A stretch of 53,740 nt of DNA from Calditrichota bacterium. GTDB lineage: Bacteria; Calditrichota; Calditrichia; Calditrichales; Calditrichaceae. This document shows positions 18,485 through 27,301 of the stretch, piece after piece; within the stretch, counting starts at the first letter, position 1; each line of letters starts with the position of its first letter. A model generated the notes under the pieces. It saw only the letters and a list, made by a program, of their open reading frames with translations, made no database searches and was not told the DNA's origin. The stretch covers positions 1-53,740 of the forward strand of contig RQOG01000140.1 in the NCBI GenBank assembly GCA_003854985.1, read 5' to 3'. The position numbers and the translations under genes were made by a program.

Positions 18485-20782
18485 ATGAAAAGCCTAAAAG
18501 AACTTTTAACACTACTATTATTATCAATAACTATTTTATCCGCTCAGAACGCCAGTTTAAAACTCGGATTGGCCTGTTATACAGATGTTGAAGAAGAACA
18601 AAGAAAAATATGGCTGGATGAACGATTCAAACTGAGAATTTCAGGTTATGAACCTTTAAGAGATGATGTAATGCGCATGTCTTACTATGATATTTTTGGT
18701 TTTTACATAAGCCACTATATTGGTTTTAAAGACTGGGCGCGTAGCCACAATATTGATTACGAAGAAATTCTATTACACTCAAAAACAGATTTTATTTTTA
18801 CGGCTGATCCTGCCTGGTCGTATATGGATATGTTTGGCAGGCTTGAGGATTCGGAATACAGTCCTTTAAATGGTATATTAGAAACCACAGACCATATAAC
18901 ATTTATCGATCATTCCGGGCAAGCCTATGACAATTCAAATATATTTACATTAAACAATACTATTTATATCGGCTATGAAGAACCGTTTGCGGATATTAAT
19001 TTTGAATTTTCCGCTATTGGCGAAGAGGTTGACTGGTCCTTTGAATATTACAATGGAACTGAATGGACCGATATCCCCGCCTATGACGACAATACATCGG
19101 ATTTCACGGTATCCGGTCTACTCAGTTTTTTACCCCCCAATGACTGGGAAATAACTTCCGTAAATGAGTCTCACGAGAAATATTTTGTCAGAATTATCTT
19201 TAATTCAGCCACAACATATCCATCGGTTCTGCGCATTTACGGAGACGACTGGTTAAATGGAGCGGGTGATGCCTGCCGTGGCTGGGATCCTGATGATGAA
19301 AATATAATTAATTCTGGTAATTTGGTTTACAATCCCAATCCACCCGTAGGCGCTTCGGCCAAATTTCCATATCAGGCCAGAGTGCCCTTCTGGTGGGGAA
19401 ACCGATTCGTGGCTAATCCGGCCGACATACAAAATATAGACGGAGAGGATCGCTATACCTGGGCAATGTACTGTTCGCAGGACATAATCAACGCCGGTGA
19501 TTATGACGGCATTATGTGCGATGATGCTCAGGCTATTCCAGCCATTGATCCTGCAAACACGGATTTTGCCGATAAAACAGATGGAAAAACCTGGGAGGAA
19601 TATAATATTTTCAAATACGGATTCATAAGAGAATACATCCAAGAAGAAGAGCCTGAATACTTAATGGGATGTAATAGTTACAACGAAGAAATGGTTTTTA
19701 CCGGCGACTGGAATGTCGTTGAATTTTTTACAGTGGTTCACAATACCGGAGATATGAACAATATGGGAGACGATACTTATTGCTCTCCCTGGATGATATC
19801 TTACGATGTTTATCTCCCCGAAAATAATCCCAATGGAGTTTTTGGTTTAATGATGTACTATGATTATGCCGACAGCATCACGAATGATAATATTTCCGCT
19901 GAAAATCCCTATCCCTGGGATCGGTCGGACAGAGGACCTATTGCCGCGCTGGCATTACACTATATAGGACAAAATGGAAATACTTTTTTTAATTATCATG
20001 GTCAGCTGGGTTATGTTTACAATGAAACCGATGAAGTATTATTAAAAAACGGCTCTGTAATTCATCAGGGACTCGAATCCGCTCCTAAGTGTGAGGATGT
20101 TCACAGATGGTCACGCTTTTTCCCGTCCATGGCTGTCGATATAGGAATTCCCGATTCCAAGGGTTATAACGGCGGGGAAAGAGATGTGCAATGGAAAAAC
20201 GCGGAAGAAGCCGATATGGTGAGAAGAGGAGGAAATGCACGAGGACATATTGGAAGAAGAGATTACACAAATGCAATCGTACTTTACCGCGGAGCAAACT
20301 GGGATTCAAATTATGAGGAATATGCCACATATTCCAATTCCTTTGATTTAGGCGGGACATATTACCCGCTTAAAGCGGACGGCACCGTTGGAGACAGCAT
20401 CAGCTCAATAGCGCTGAGGTTAGGAGAAGGCGCTATTCTAATGTACAGCCCCTATGTTAACGGTATTAATAATAAAGCGCAGTCTGATAAAGCGATTCCA
20501 TCGGATTACTCTCTACTACAGAACTACCCCAATCCGTTCAATCCGATTACGAATATCGAATATCAAATATCGAACACCGGATTTGTAACGCTGAAAATCT
20601 TTGATACGCTTGGCCGGGGAGTTGTTACGCTGGTTAATAAACAAATGCCTGCCGGCATACATACCGCGCAATGGAACGGCAAAAATGTCCAGGGGCAGCC
20701 GGTAGTTAGCGGGATTTATTATTACCAGATACAGACCAGTAACGGGCATATAAGCACTAAGAGAATGTTGATGCTGAAATAA
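18485..20782 (+). CDS. Secreted glycosidase-like (putative TIM barrel) protein with sorting module
   Basis: This 765-residue protein has a signal peptide at about 1-20. The body reads like the GHL-type putative glycoside hydrolases: GLACYTDVEEEQRKIW, FYISHYIGFKDWAR, a strand-end acidic motif YDGIMCDDAQAI (Asp346, Asp347) and later GLMMYYDYAD and GNTFFNYHGQLGYVYNETDE. An inserted beta domain lies at about 145-260. An Asp pair after a hydrophobic strand is where such barrels carry catalytic acids, but no CAZy family can be named from sight. The sorting module starts at residue 680. CGGAGAA lies before the ATG. Confidence 0.75.
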   Translation: MKSLKELLTLLLLSITILSAQNASLKLGLACYTDVEEEQRKIWLDERFKLRISGYEPLRDDVMRMSYYDIFGFYISHYIGFKDWARSHNIDYEEILLHSKTDFIFTADPAWSYMDMFGRLEDSEYSPLNGILETTDHITFIDHSGQAYDNSNIFTLNNTIYIGYEEPFADINFEFSAIGEEVDWSFEYYNGTEWTDIPAYDDNTSDFTVSGLLSFLPPNDWEITSVNESHEKYFVRIIFNSATTYPSVLRIYGDDWLNGAGDACRGWDPDDENIINSGNLVYNPNPPVGASAKFPYQARVPFWWGNRFVANPADIQNIDGEDRYTWAMYCSQDIINAGDYDGIMCDDAQAIPAIDPANTDFADKTDGKTWEEYNIFKYGFIREYIQEEEPEYLMGCNSYNEEMVFTGDWNVVEFFTVVHNTGDMNNMGDDTYCSPWMISYDVYLPENNPNGVFGLMMYYDYADSITNDNISAENPYPWDRSDRGPIAALALHYIGQNGNTFFNYHGQLGYVYNETDEVLLKNGSVIHQGLESAPKCEDVHRWSRFFPSMAVDIGIPDSKGYNGGERDVQWKNAEEADMVRRGGNARGHIGRRDYTNAIVLYRGANWDSNYEEYATYSNSFDLGGTYYPLKADGTVGDSISSIALRLGEGAILMYSPYVNGINNKAQSDKAIPSDYSLLQNYPNPFNPITNIEYQISNTGFVTLKIFDTLGRGVVTLVNKQMPAGIHTAQWNGKNVQGQPVVSGIYYYQIQTSNGHISTKRMLMLK

Positions 20783-20849
20783 AAAATATGAATAGCCCCG
20801 TCATTTATGCCGGGGATTGCAGAATCTAAAAACAAAAGGGCTTTAGCCC
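20783..20849. repeat. Paired palindromes upstream of a beta-helix gene
   Basis: CCCCG(TCATTTATGC)CGGGG at 20796-20815 and GGGCTTTAGCCC at 20838-20849 form hairpins in the 87-bp gap. The lead sequence AAAAATATGAATAGC, followed by (C/A)CCG(T/G)CATTTAT, recurs at 24961-24988 in front of another array gene. That points to a dispersed REP-like element or a shared leader structure. Confidence 0.55.
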
Positions 20850-20869
20850 AAAATGGATGGAGTATTAGA

Positions 20870-22666
20870 ATGAAACAGTTTTGTGTAATTATATCAGGTC
20901 TGGTTTTAGTGATCTTGTTATCATCACACGCGCAGGCCCGTATTATCAATGCCGCTTCGTGTGAGTTGGATAGTGTGCGCTCGGCAATTGAACGTGCAAA
21001 CAACGGAGATTCTGTTTTAGTGCCAAAAGGAGAATGCATCTGGGATAAAGAATTGATTATAACAAAAGGGATAGCGCTATTTGGAGCAGGAATCGATTCG
21101 ACGATTATCAAATATAACGGACCGGCAGGATACACCTATGCTATTACGGTTTCGCCCGATCTTGAAACTGCGCAAAACGATTATCCCATAAGAATCAGTG
21201 GTTTTACTTTTGAGAAACTGGTGATGGCTTATGCATTCCTGCGTCTTGGCAACAGCCATTATGAATATCCTTTGACAAAAGTGATGATCGATCATAATAA
21301 ATTTATCAACTTAACTACATCCGGCACACAATTCTCCATTCTTTTAAATCTGGCCATGTTTGGTGTGGTTCACAATAACATCATAGAAAATGGTTCACAT
21401 GCCTGGCGTTATATGGGAGGACTTGGGGATGGCCGGTTAGTAGAATGCTGGCTTCCGGGCAGCATCAATGCCATGTATTTTGAGGACAACTATATATATA
21501 AAACCACATCAACGACTATGTTGTTAGCCAGCGGCGGCAACGGGAATCGTTTTGTAAGCAGATACAATACCATAGATTTTTCCGCGTGCGGATCTTCCGC
21601 ATTTACTCAATTGTATGACATTCACGGGAATCAGGTAAATAATAACGGGGCGGGAATCGGGTTTGAAGTATACGGCAATCATGTTATCGGAGGCAACGGA
21701 AGATGGTTTGACCAAAGAGCTGGAAAAGTTTTCTATTTTTATAACCGCTGGTCAGGCAGCAGCGGTAATGGAAGCTATTTTGTCTGGGAAGAATTTAATG
21801 ACGAAATTTTCTCTCCCTATTCCTGCGAAGGAACCTGCTATCCGAAAACAGAATCAGGAAATTGTGTTCAAAGACCATACAATTCATATTTCTGGAGAAA
21901 TTTTGGGGGAACTAACGGAGATATTTTATCGACGGATTGTGTTATTAATTTTGACCATTACAATCGGGCTTATGATACGGTAGAAGCGGTCATTAATGAT
22001 CCGCTTCTTATTCCTGAAAATCAAAACTGGTGGAGGGATAACTCGGAAGTTTTCGACGGTACAATCGATTCCATCGGTTCATGCGGTTATTACGAAGGTC
22101 CTTCCTGCACCAAAAGCGGGATAGGTTATGGTACACTCGAAGAAATGAACGCCATAATCCCGACCGCCGAAGGATTAGGATTTTGGGTAACCGATCAGGC
22201 GCTTGACCTGGAAAACATGACGGGTCAAAATCCAACCAATCCCATCAATGGTACATTATACAGGTCTGTAGATAATGGTTCCGGAGGATATGAATGGGAA
22301 GCCTATTATACGCCGCTTGAATATCCCCATCCCTTGAGAAGTTCTGACCCTGTGAGCATAAAAAAAACCAATACTAATAATCCTTCGGATTATAAATTGC
22401 ATCAAAACTACCCCAACCCGTTTAATCCGACAACGAATATCGAATATCAAATATCGAACACCGAATTTGTATCGTTGAAAATATTTGATACGCTGGGCCG
22501 GGAAGTCGTTACTCTAGTTAGTGAACACAAATCCGCCGGAACGCACACGGTGCAATGGAACGGCAGGAACGCCCAGGGGCAGCCGGTAGTCAGCGGGATT
22601 TATTATTATCAGATACAAACCGGCGACGGGCTGGTGAGCGCCAGGAAGATGCTGATGTTAAAGTAA
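20870..22666 (+). CDS. Secreted beta-helix protein with sorting module
   Basis: ATG 20870 is chosen because a clean signal peptide starts there (MKQFCVIISGLVLVILLSSH) and GGAG lies 7 nt upstream. An earlier in-frame ATG at 20807 would put 21 polar residues in front. The 598-residue product opens with SVRSAIERANNGDSVLVPKG, the typical first turn of pectin lyase-like helices, then HNKFINLTTSGTQFSI and FEDNYIYKTTSTTMLL. The region SSGNGSYFVWEEFNDEIF carries several Asp and Glu residues, but no family-specific active site is evident. The sorting module starts at residue 513. Confidence 0.86.
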   Translation: MKQFCVIISGLVLVILLSSHAQARIINAASCELDSVRSAIERANNGDSVLVPKGECIWDKELIITKGIALFGAGIDSTIIKYNGPAGYTYAITVSPDLETAQNDYPIRISGFTFEKLVMAYAFLRLGNSHYEYPLTKVMIDHNKFINLTTSGTQFSILLNLAMFGVVHNNIIENGSHAWRYMGGLGDGRLVECWLPGSINAMYFEDNYIYKTTSTTMLLASGGNGNRFVSRYNTIDFSACGSSAFTQLYDIHGNQVNNNGAGIGFEVYGNHVIGGNGRWFDQRAGKVFYFYNRWSGSSGNGSYFVWEEFNDEIFSPYSCEGTCYPKTESGNCVQRPYNSYFWRNFGGTNGDILSTDCVINFDHYNRAYDTVEAVINDPLLIPENQNWWRDNSEVFDGTIDSIGSCGYYEGPSCTKSGIGYGTLEEMNAIIPTAEGLGFWVTDQALDLENMTGQNPTNPINGTLYRSVDNGSGGYEWEAYYTPLEYPHPLRSSDPVSIKKTNTNNPSDYKLHQNYPNPFNPTTNIEYQISNTEFVSLKIFDTLGREVVTLVSEHKSAGTHTVQWNGRNAQGQPVVSGIYYYQIQTGDGLVSARKMLMLK

Positions 22667-22756
22667 CCAAAGCAATCTTACGAAATCCATATTTTATGCC
22701 GGGCGAAAAACATAGAAATCAGTATAGTTCCAGCCCTATAAAAAAGGAGAATCTGA

Positions 22757-24907
22757 ATGAGACTATTTGCCGGATATTCATTAACAGCTTTAATATTAAT
22801 TATATTATCAATGCCCTTACAGGCCGGTACCTATTACGTTAGTCCAACCGGAACAGCGGCCTGGGCAGATTGTGAACATAATGCGGTTCCTGCAGGGCCA
22901 AAATCAGGAACAAGCGCATGTAATTTGGCCATAGCTAACGCCAATGTGGCTCCCGGCGATACCGTTTATCTTCGCGAAGGTGTTTATTATCCAACCGATA
23001 GGACTAATTGTATCCATTCCGGACAATCGGGTACGGCAGGAAATAGAATAGTTTATCAAAATTATAATGGTGAAAACGTAACTTTAGACGGCGACAGCAG
23101 TAACGCTCCTGAAGCCATGTTGTTTTGCGCCGGGTGGGATACCGGAGACCCAAATGAGGGAAGAAGCTACATCACCGTTAAAGGAATTAACTTTACTTCC
23201 TGGAATGAATTAGGCGATCTGCGCTATGCTTCTTATAATGAGATCACAGAATGCTATTTTTTTGGACATAGAAATTTAAATTGTGATTACAATGGTTTTT
23301 TTCTTTATCTGGGATCAAAGCATAATTGGATCCACCAAAACACATGGCACTCTTTTGGTCATTTTATCGACAGGGATGCCAGTTGCATAATTAATATTGG
23401 ACATGATAACGCCGGCACTGCAGAAAACAGCGGTAATGATTATAATACCGTGGAAAATAATCATTTTTACAGCAGCGGTCATCATGTGATAGGCGTAAAC
23501 AACGCAAAATATAATATTATAAGAAACAATTACTTTCATAATGAGGGATGGTCAACAGAGGGTGATTGTAGTAAATGGCCGACCGGTGTGTGCGGTTACC
23601 GGGTAATGTCTATGACAGATGCCAGTGGTTTGAATGTTGCCGGGTCCAATTTACTTGAAGACAATAATATCGCTTATGGTGCACAGTATGGCGGTCCACA
23701 TCTCATTACCGGAGCTAGCGGCTCCGGATTAACCGTGCATACCGACTCAAATATCGTACGATATTGTAACTTCTTTGGCAATGTTTTATATGGTCTGAGA
23801 ATAGGATCTTCAATTGCAAAAGGAAGCGGCAGAAGCAACCACATTTACAACAACACCTTCTATTATAATGGATACAACATGGATTCATGGGGAATAATCA
23901 ATGAAGACGATTCGAATCTATATGACAACCAGCGGTGCGCCTTTTCATTTTATAGCACGGGATGTGATGATCCCCGGCAGGTCATCGGTAATGTTATAAA
24001 AAACAATCTGGCTCATGAAACCTGGTCTGAAACAAACAATCTTGGCACTTCAAGTTATTATCCCGCTTTTATTACAGGAAACCTTGATTCTTGCAACACA
24101 GTAATCCACAATTGGGGACACACGGGACCCTCGCAGCATACTCCTTTTATACCCTATCCCGATCCCATGTTTATCGATCCCGATATCGCAGATCCAATGG
24201 CATTATACTTTATCGACGGCAAATGGACAGGCAAGCCTGATTTATCGCTGAAAGTAACTTCCCCGGCAATAGACAGCGCAACCTATCTAACTCAGGCAAA
24301 GGGTAATGGATTAAATGAAAAAATACTCTATGTCAACGATGCCAGGTATTTTCAGGATGGAACATGGGGTTCCGATCTTGCCCGCGCAAATCTGCATGCC
24401 GACTGGATAGCCATTGGCAAAGTCTCTAATACCGTGCAGATAAAAACCATTGATTATGGAAAGAATTGTATAACACTCATTTCTCCTATGACATGGTCAA
24501 ACAATGATCCTGTCTGGTTGTTTAAGAAATCTAATGGTGATATTGTGCTGTACGGAAAAGGCCCTGATTATGGAGCGCATGAATATGTTAAACCCGCCGT
24601 TATAAAAACGAATAATAGCGTACCATCTGGTTTTTCCTTAGACCAAAACTATCCCAACCCGTTTAATCCAATTACGAATATCGAATACCGAATATCGAAC
24701 GCCGAATTTGTAACACTGAAAATCTTTGATGTACTGGGCCGGGAAGTTATTACGCTGGTTAATAAACAAATGCCTGCCGGCATACATACCGCACAATGGG
24801 ACGGCAAAAATACCGCCGGGCAACGGGTCGGCAGCGGGATTTATTATTACAAGATACAAACCAGCGACAGACAGATGAGCGCAAAGAAAATGCTGATGTT
24901 AAAATAA
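22757..24907 (+). CDS. Secreted cysteine-rich beta-helix protein with sorting module
   Basis: This 716-residue protein has a signal peptide at about 1-23, followed at once by TYYVSPTGTAAWADCEH, the standard opening of this beta-helix group. Helix turns run to about residue 470 (NHFYSSGHHVIGVNNAKYN, NNYFHNEGWSTEGDCSK, NNTFYYNGYNMDSWG). Cysteine is unusually frequent for a secreted protein of this group, with more than a dozen residues, so disulfides are likely. A small separate domain at about 510-620 precedes the sorting module at 631. AAGGAGA lies before the ATG. Confidence 0.86.
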   Translation: MRLFAGYSLTALILIILSMPLQAGTYYVSPTGTAAWADCEHNAVPAGPKSGTSACNLAIANANVAPGDTVYLREGVYYPTDRTNCIHSGQSGTAGNRIVYQNYNGENVTLDGDSSNAPEAMLFCAGWDTGDPNEGRSYITVKGINFTSWNELGDLRYASYNEITECYFFGHRNLNCDYNGFFLYLGSKHNWIHQNTWHSFGHFIDRDASCIINIGHDNAGTAENSGNDYNTVENNHFYSSGHHVIGVNNAKYNIIRNNYFHNEGWSTEGDCSKWPTGVCGYRVMSMTDASGLNVAGSNLLEDNNIAYGAQYGGPHLITGASGSGLTVHTDSNIVRYCNFFGNVLYGLRIGSSIAKGSGRSNHIYNNTFYYNGYNMDSWGIINEDDSNLYDNQRCAFSFYSTGCDDPRQVIGNVIKNNLAHETWSETNNLGTSSYYPAFITGNLDSCNTVIHNWGHTGPSQHTPFIPYPDPMFIDPDIADPMALYFIDGKWTGKPDLSLKVTSPAIDSATYLTQAKGNGLNEKILYVNDARYFQDGTWGSDLARANLHADWIAIGKVSNTVQIKTIDYGKNCITLISPMTWSNNDPVWLFKKSNGDIVLYGKGPDYGAHEYVKPAVIKTNNSVPSGFSLDQNYPNPFNPITNIEYRISNAEFVTLKIFDVLGREVITLVNKQMPAGIHTAQWDGKNTAGQRVGSGIYYYKIQTSDRQMSAKKMLMLK

Positions 24908-25048
24908 TAAATGATTGAAAAGGCAGGCGCCGATACAAAGAGAAATATAAAATTTAATGGAAAAATATGAATAGCACCGGCATTTATATCGGGAATTGAT
25001 GAACCAAAAAACAAGCTGGCATCAACTTGAAATATGAGGAGAACAAGA

Positions 25049-27292
25049 ATGAAACAGTTTTTTGCATTGTTATTAATCATTTTATTGACCATCGGATTTT
25101 CTATTCCGCTTTTGGCACAAACTTATTATGTGGATTTCGAAAGCGGCAGTGATACCAGCGACGGTTTATCCCCGGTAACGGCCTGGAAACACGCTCCCGG
25201 AGATGCAAATGCCGCACATAATCCTGGATCAGTGGTTTTAAGTTCCGGCGCAACGGTAATATTTAAAAACGGCGTGAATTATCGGGGTACTATTACCATG
25301 AAATACAGCGGCGCCGCTGGCGTTCCCATTACTTATAAAGGCGAAAGCTGGGGTTCGGAAAAAGCGGTAATAGACGGAGCGGATACGCTGGAAACTGTAT
25401 GGACAGCCTGTCAATCAGTCGGTGAAGTTTTTGACAATCCTAACTGGCAAAATATTTATTATACGTCTTATACCGGGGATATTTCGCCTTTTAACCAGAT
25501 ATTCGAAAACGGTGAGCGGGCCTATATCGCCCAAACGCCTAATATGTCCGATCCTTTCTGGGACGATCAGATCAATGAGTATTTTACGGTTTTAAACGGC
25601 AACATTACCCGGACATCGTTAAAAGATGATATCTTTTTAACTCAAGCCGCCGCCGATTACTGGAACAGCGCCTACATTCAAATGTGGGTGCAGCCCAATG
25701 TTATTGCTATCAAAAAGATAATTTCATTTGATCCCGGATCGCATACGGTTTATTATGATTCGCTTTCCAGCACGGCCATTTACGGCGATCGCGACCAGTA
25801 TTACAGCATGGTAAACCATCTTTCCGCCATCGACAGGCCGGGAGAATATGTGGTAGATGAAACAGATAAGAAAATCTATTACTGGCCTTATGGCGATATA
25901 GAGACGTGCAAGTTAAGTATTAGCGTCCGAAATTATGGCATCGGGTTTAACGGCTGCAGCAACATTTGTATTGAAAATTTAAAATTACAGGGATTTACCA
26001 GCGACGGTGCCGCACACGCCGTCTGGAACAACAGAACCTGGGGCGATCCTGCGGAAAATATTATCATCAGAAATAATGAAATCACCCATACCCGGACCAG
26101 GGACGGAAGAAAAGGCGCCATAAGTCTTTCTAATGTAGACGGCGCAACGATTGAAAATAATTATATCCATGATTGCCAGCGGAATTCGGGAATTCTGATC
26201 GGCGCCAAAAATATCAGTATAAAAAATAATCAGATTTCTAAAGTCGGGTATAAAGGCATCTGGTCGATGGGCAGTGAACATCTTCAGATATTAAATAATT
26301 CGATAACCGAATGTGAAGGAACGCATGGCAACCCGGTATCTGTTTTTACCACAACCAATTCCCTGACGGCAAATAATTTTATGCAGGCAACTTCAGAGGT
26401 ATTTACCTTCGAAAAGAATACCGACATGGTCGTTCATAACAATATTATTATCGGAACATTGGAAAACGATGAAGAAAACGGAACAAATATTATCAGACAG
26501 AACGGCAGCGCCAGCTCTTATTGCTATGGATACGCGATAATTACCAATAATACGCTCTTATACAGCAATACAAACAATGCCATTGGCATTACATCCTATT
26601 TTGATGATCTCGGTAAAGTAAGTCTAAAAAACAATATTTCTGACGGCGGACCGGGGCATGAAACGTCGATGCAGATGTCCAGAGCCAATAACTTGTACAC
26701 CGGCCTGAGCTGGAGCCAGGAAGAACGATACGGCTGGAGTCTGATGGCCGGAGAATTTATTCAGGCCGACCTTGATTCCATTTTTATAAGTCATTCGGGT
26801 TCCGATTACCGATTATCCGAAAACAGTTGTGCAAGGAACTGCGGATTGAATCCGGTGACAATAATACCGGCGGAAATAAAAGCGATGTTTCCGGATTACG
26901 ATTTTTCTTTGGACTATAACGGAAATTTGCGGGGATGGGATGGATATTTTGATCTCGGCGCGTTGGAATATCAAAACCCTGACGGGTTAAATGATAAAAA
27001 TGAATTACCACTGGTTTTTTCCCTTTCTCAAAACTATCCCAACCCGTTTAATCCAATTACGAATATCGAATTTCAAATTGCGAATTACGATTTTGTCACT
27101 TTGAAAATCTATGATATCCTTGGACGAAAAATTATAACGCTGGTAAATGGAGCAAAACCTGCGGGTAAACACACGGCGCAGTGGAACGGGAAAAATACCG
27201 CCGGACAGCAGGTTGGCAGTGGGATTTATTATTACCAGATACAGACCGGCGACAGACATATAAGCGCAAAAAAGATGCTATTCATACGATAG
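25049..27292 (+). CDS. Secreted beta-helix protein with sorting module (paralogue of the gene at 30202)
   Basis: ATG 25049 follows AGGAGAA and starts the signal peptide MKQFFALLLIILLTIGFSI. The in-frame ATG at 25034 overlaps the ribosome site. The 747-residue product opens TYYVDFESGSDTSDGLS with TAWKHAPGDAN, then FKNGVNYRGTITMKYSG. The helix continues with NNEITHTRTRDGRKGAIS and NNYIHDCQRNSGILIGAKN. This arrangement is close to bacterial beta-helix polysaccharide lyase-like proteins. It is clearly paralogous along its length to the gene at 30202, so the pair arose by duplication with one gene left between them. The sorting module starts at residue 662. Confidence 0.87.
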   Translation: MKQFFALLLIILLTIGFSIPLLAQTYYVDFESGSDTSDGLSPVTAWKHAPGDANAAHNPGSVVLSSGATVIFKNGVNYRGTITMKYSGAAGVPITYKGESWGSEKAVIDGADTLETVWTACQSVGEVFDNPNWQNIYYTSYTGDISPFNQIFENGERAYIAQTPNMSDPFWDDQINEYFTVLNGNITRTSLKDDIFLTQAAADYWNSAYIQMWVQPNVIAIKKIISFDPGSHTVYYDSLSSTAIYGDRDQYYSMVNHLSAIDRPGEYVVDETDKKIYYWPYGDIETCKLSISVRNYGIGFNGCSNICIENLKLQGFTSDGAAHAVWNNRTWGDPAENIIIRNNEITHTRTRDGRKGAISLSNVDGATIENNYIHDCQRNSGILIGAKNISIKNNQISKVGYKGIWSMGSEHLQILNNSITECEGTHGNPVSVFTTTNSLTANNFMQATSEVFTFEKNTDMVVHNNIIIGTLENDEENGTNIIRQNGSASSYCYGYAIITNNTLLYSNTNNAIGITSYFDDLGKVSLKNNISDGGPGHETSMQMSRANNLYTGLSWSQEERYGWSLMAGEFIQADLDSIFISHSGSDYRLSENSCARNCGLNPVTIIPAEIKAMFPDYDFSLDYNGNLRGWDGYFDLGALEYQNPDGLNDKNELPLVFSLSQNYPNPFNPITNIEFQIANYDFVTLKIYDILGRKIITLVNGAKPAGKHTAQWNGKNTAGQQVGSGIYYYQIQTGDRHISAKKMLFIR

Positions 27293-27301
27293 AGGTTAAT
27301 T

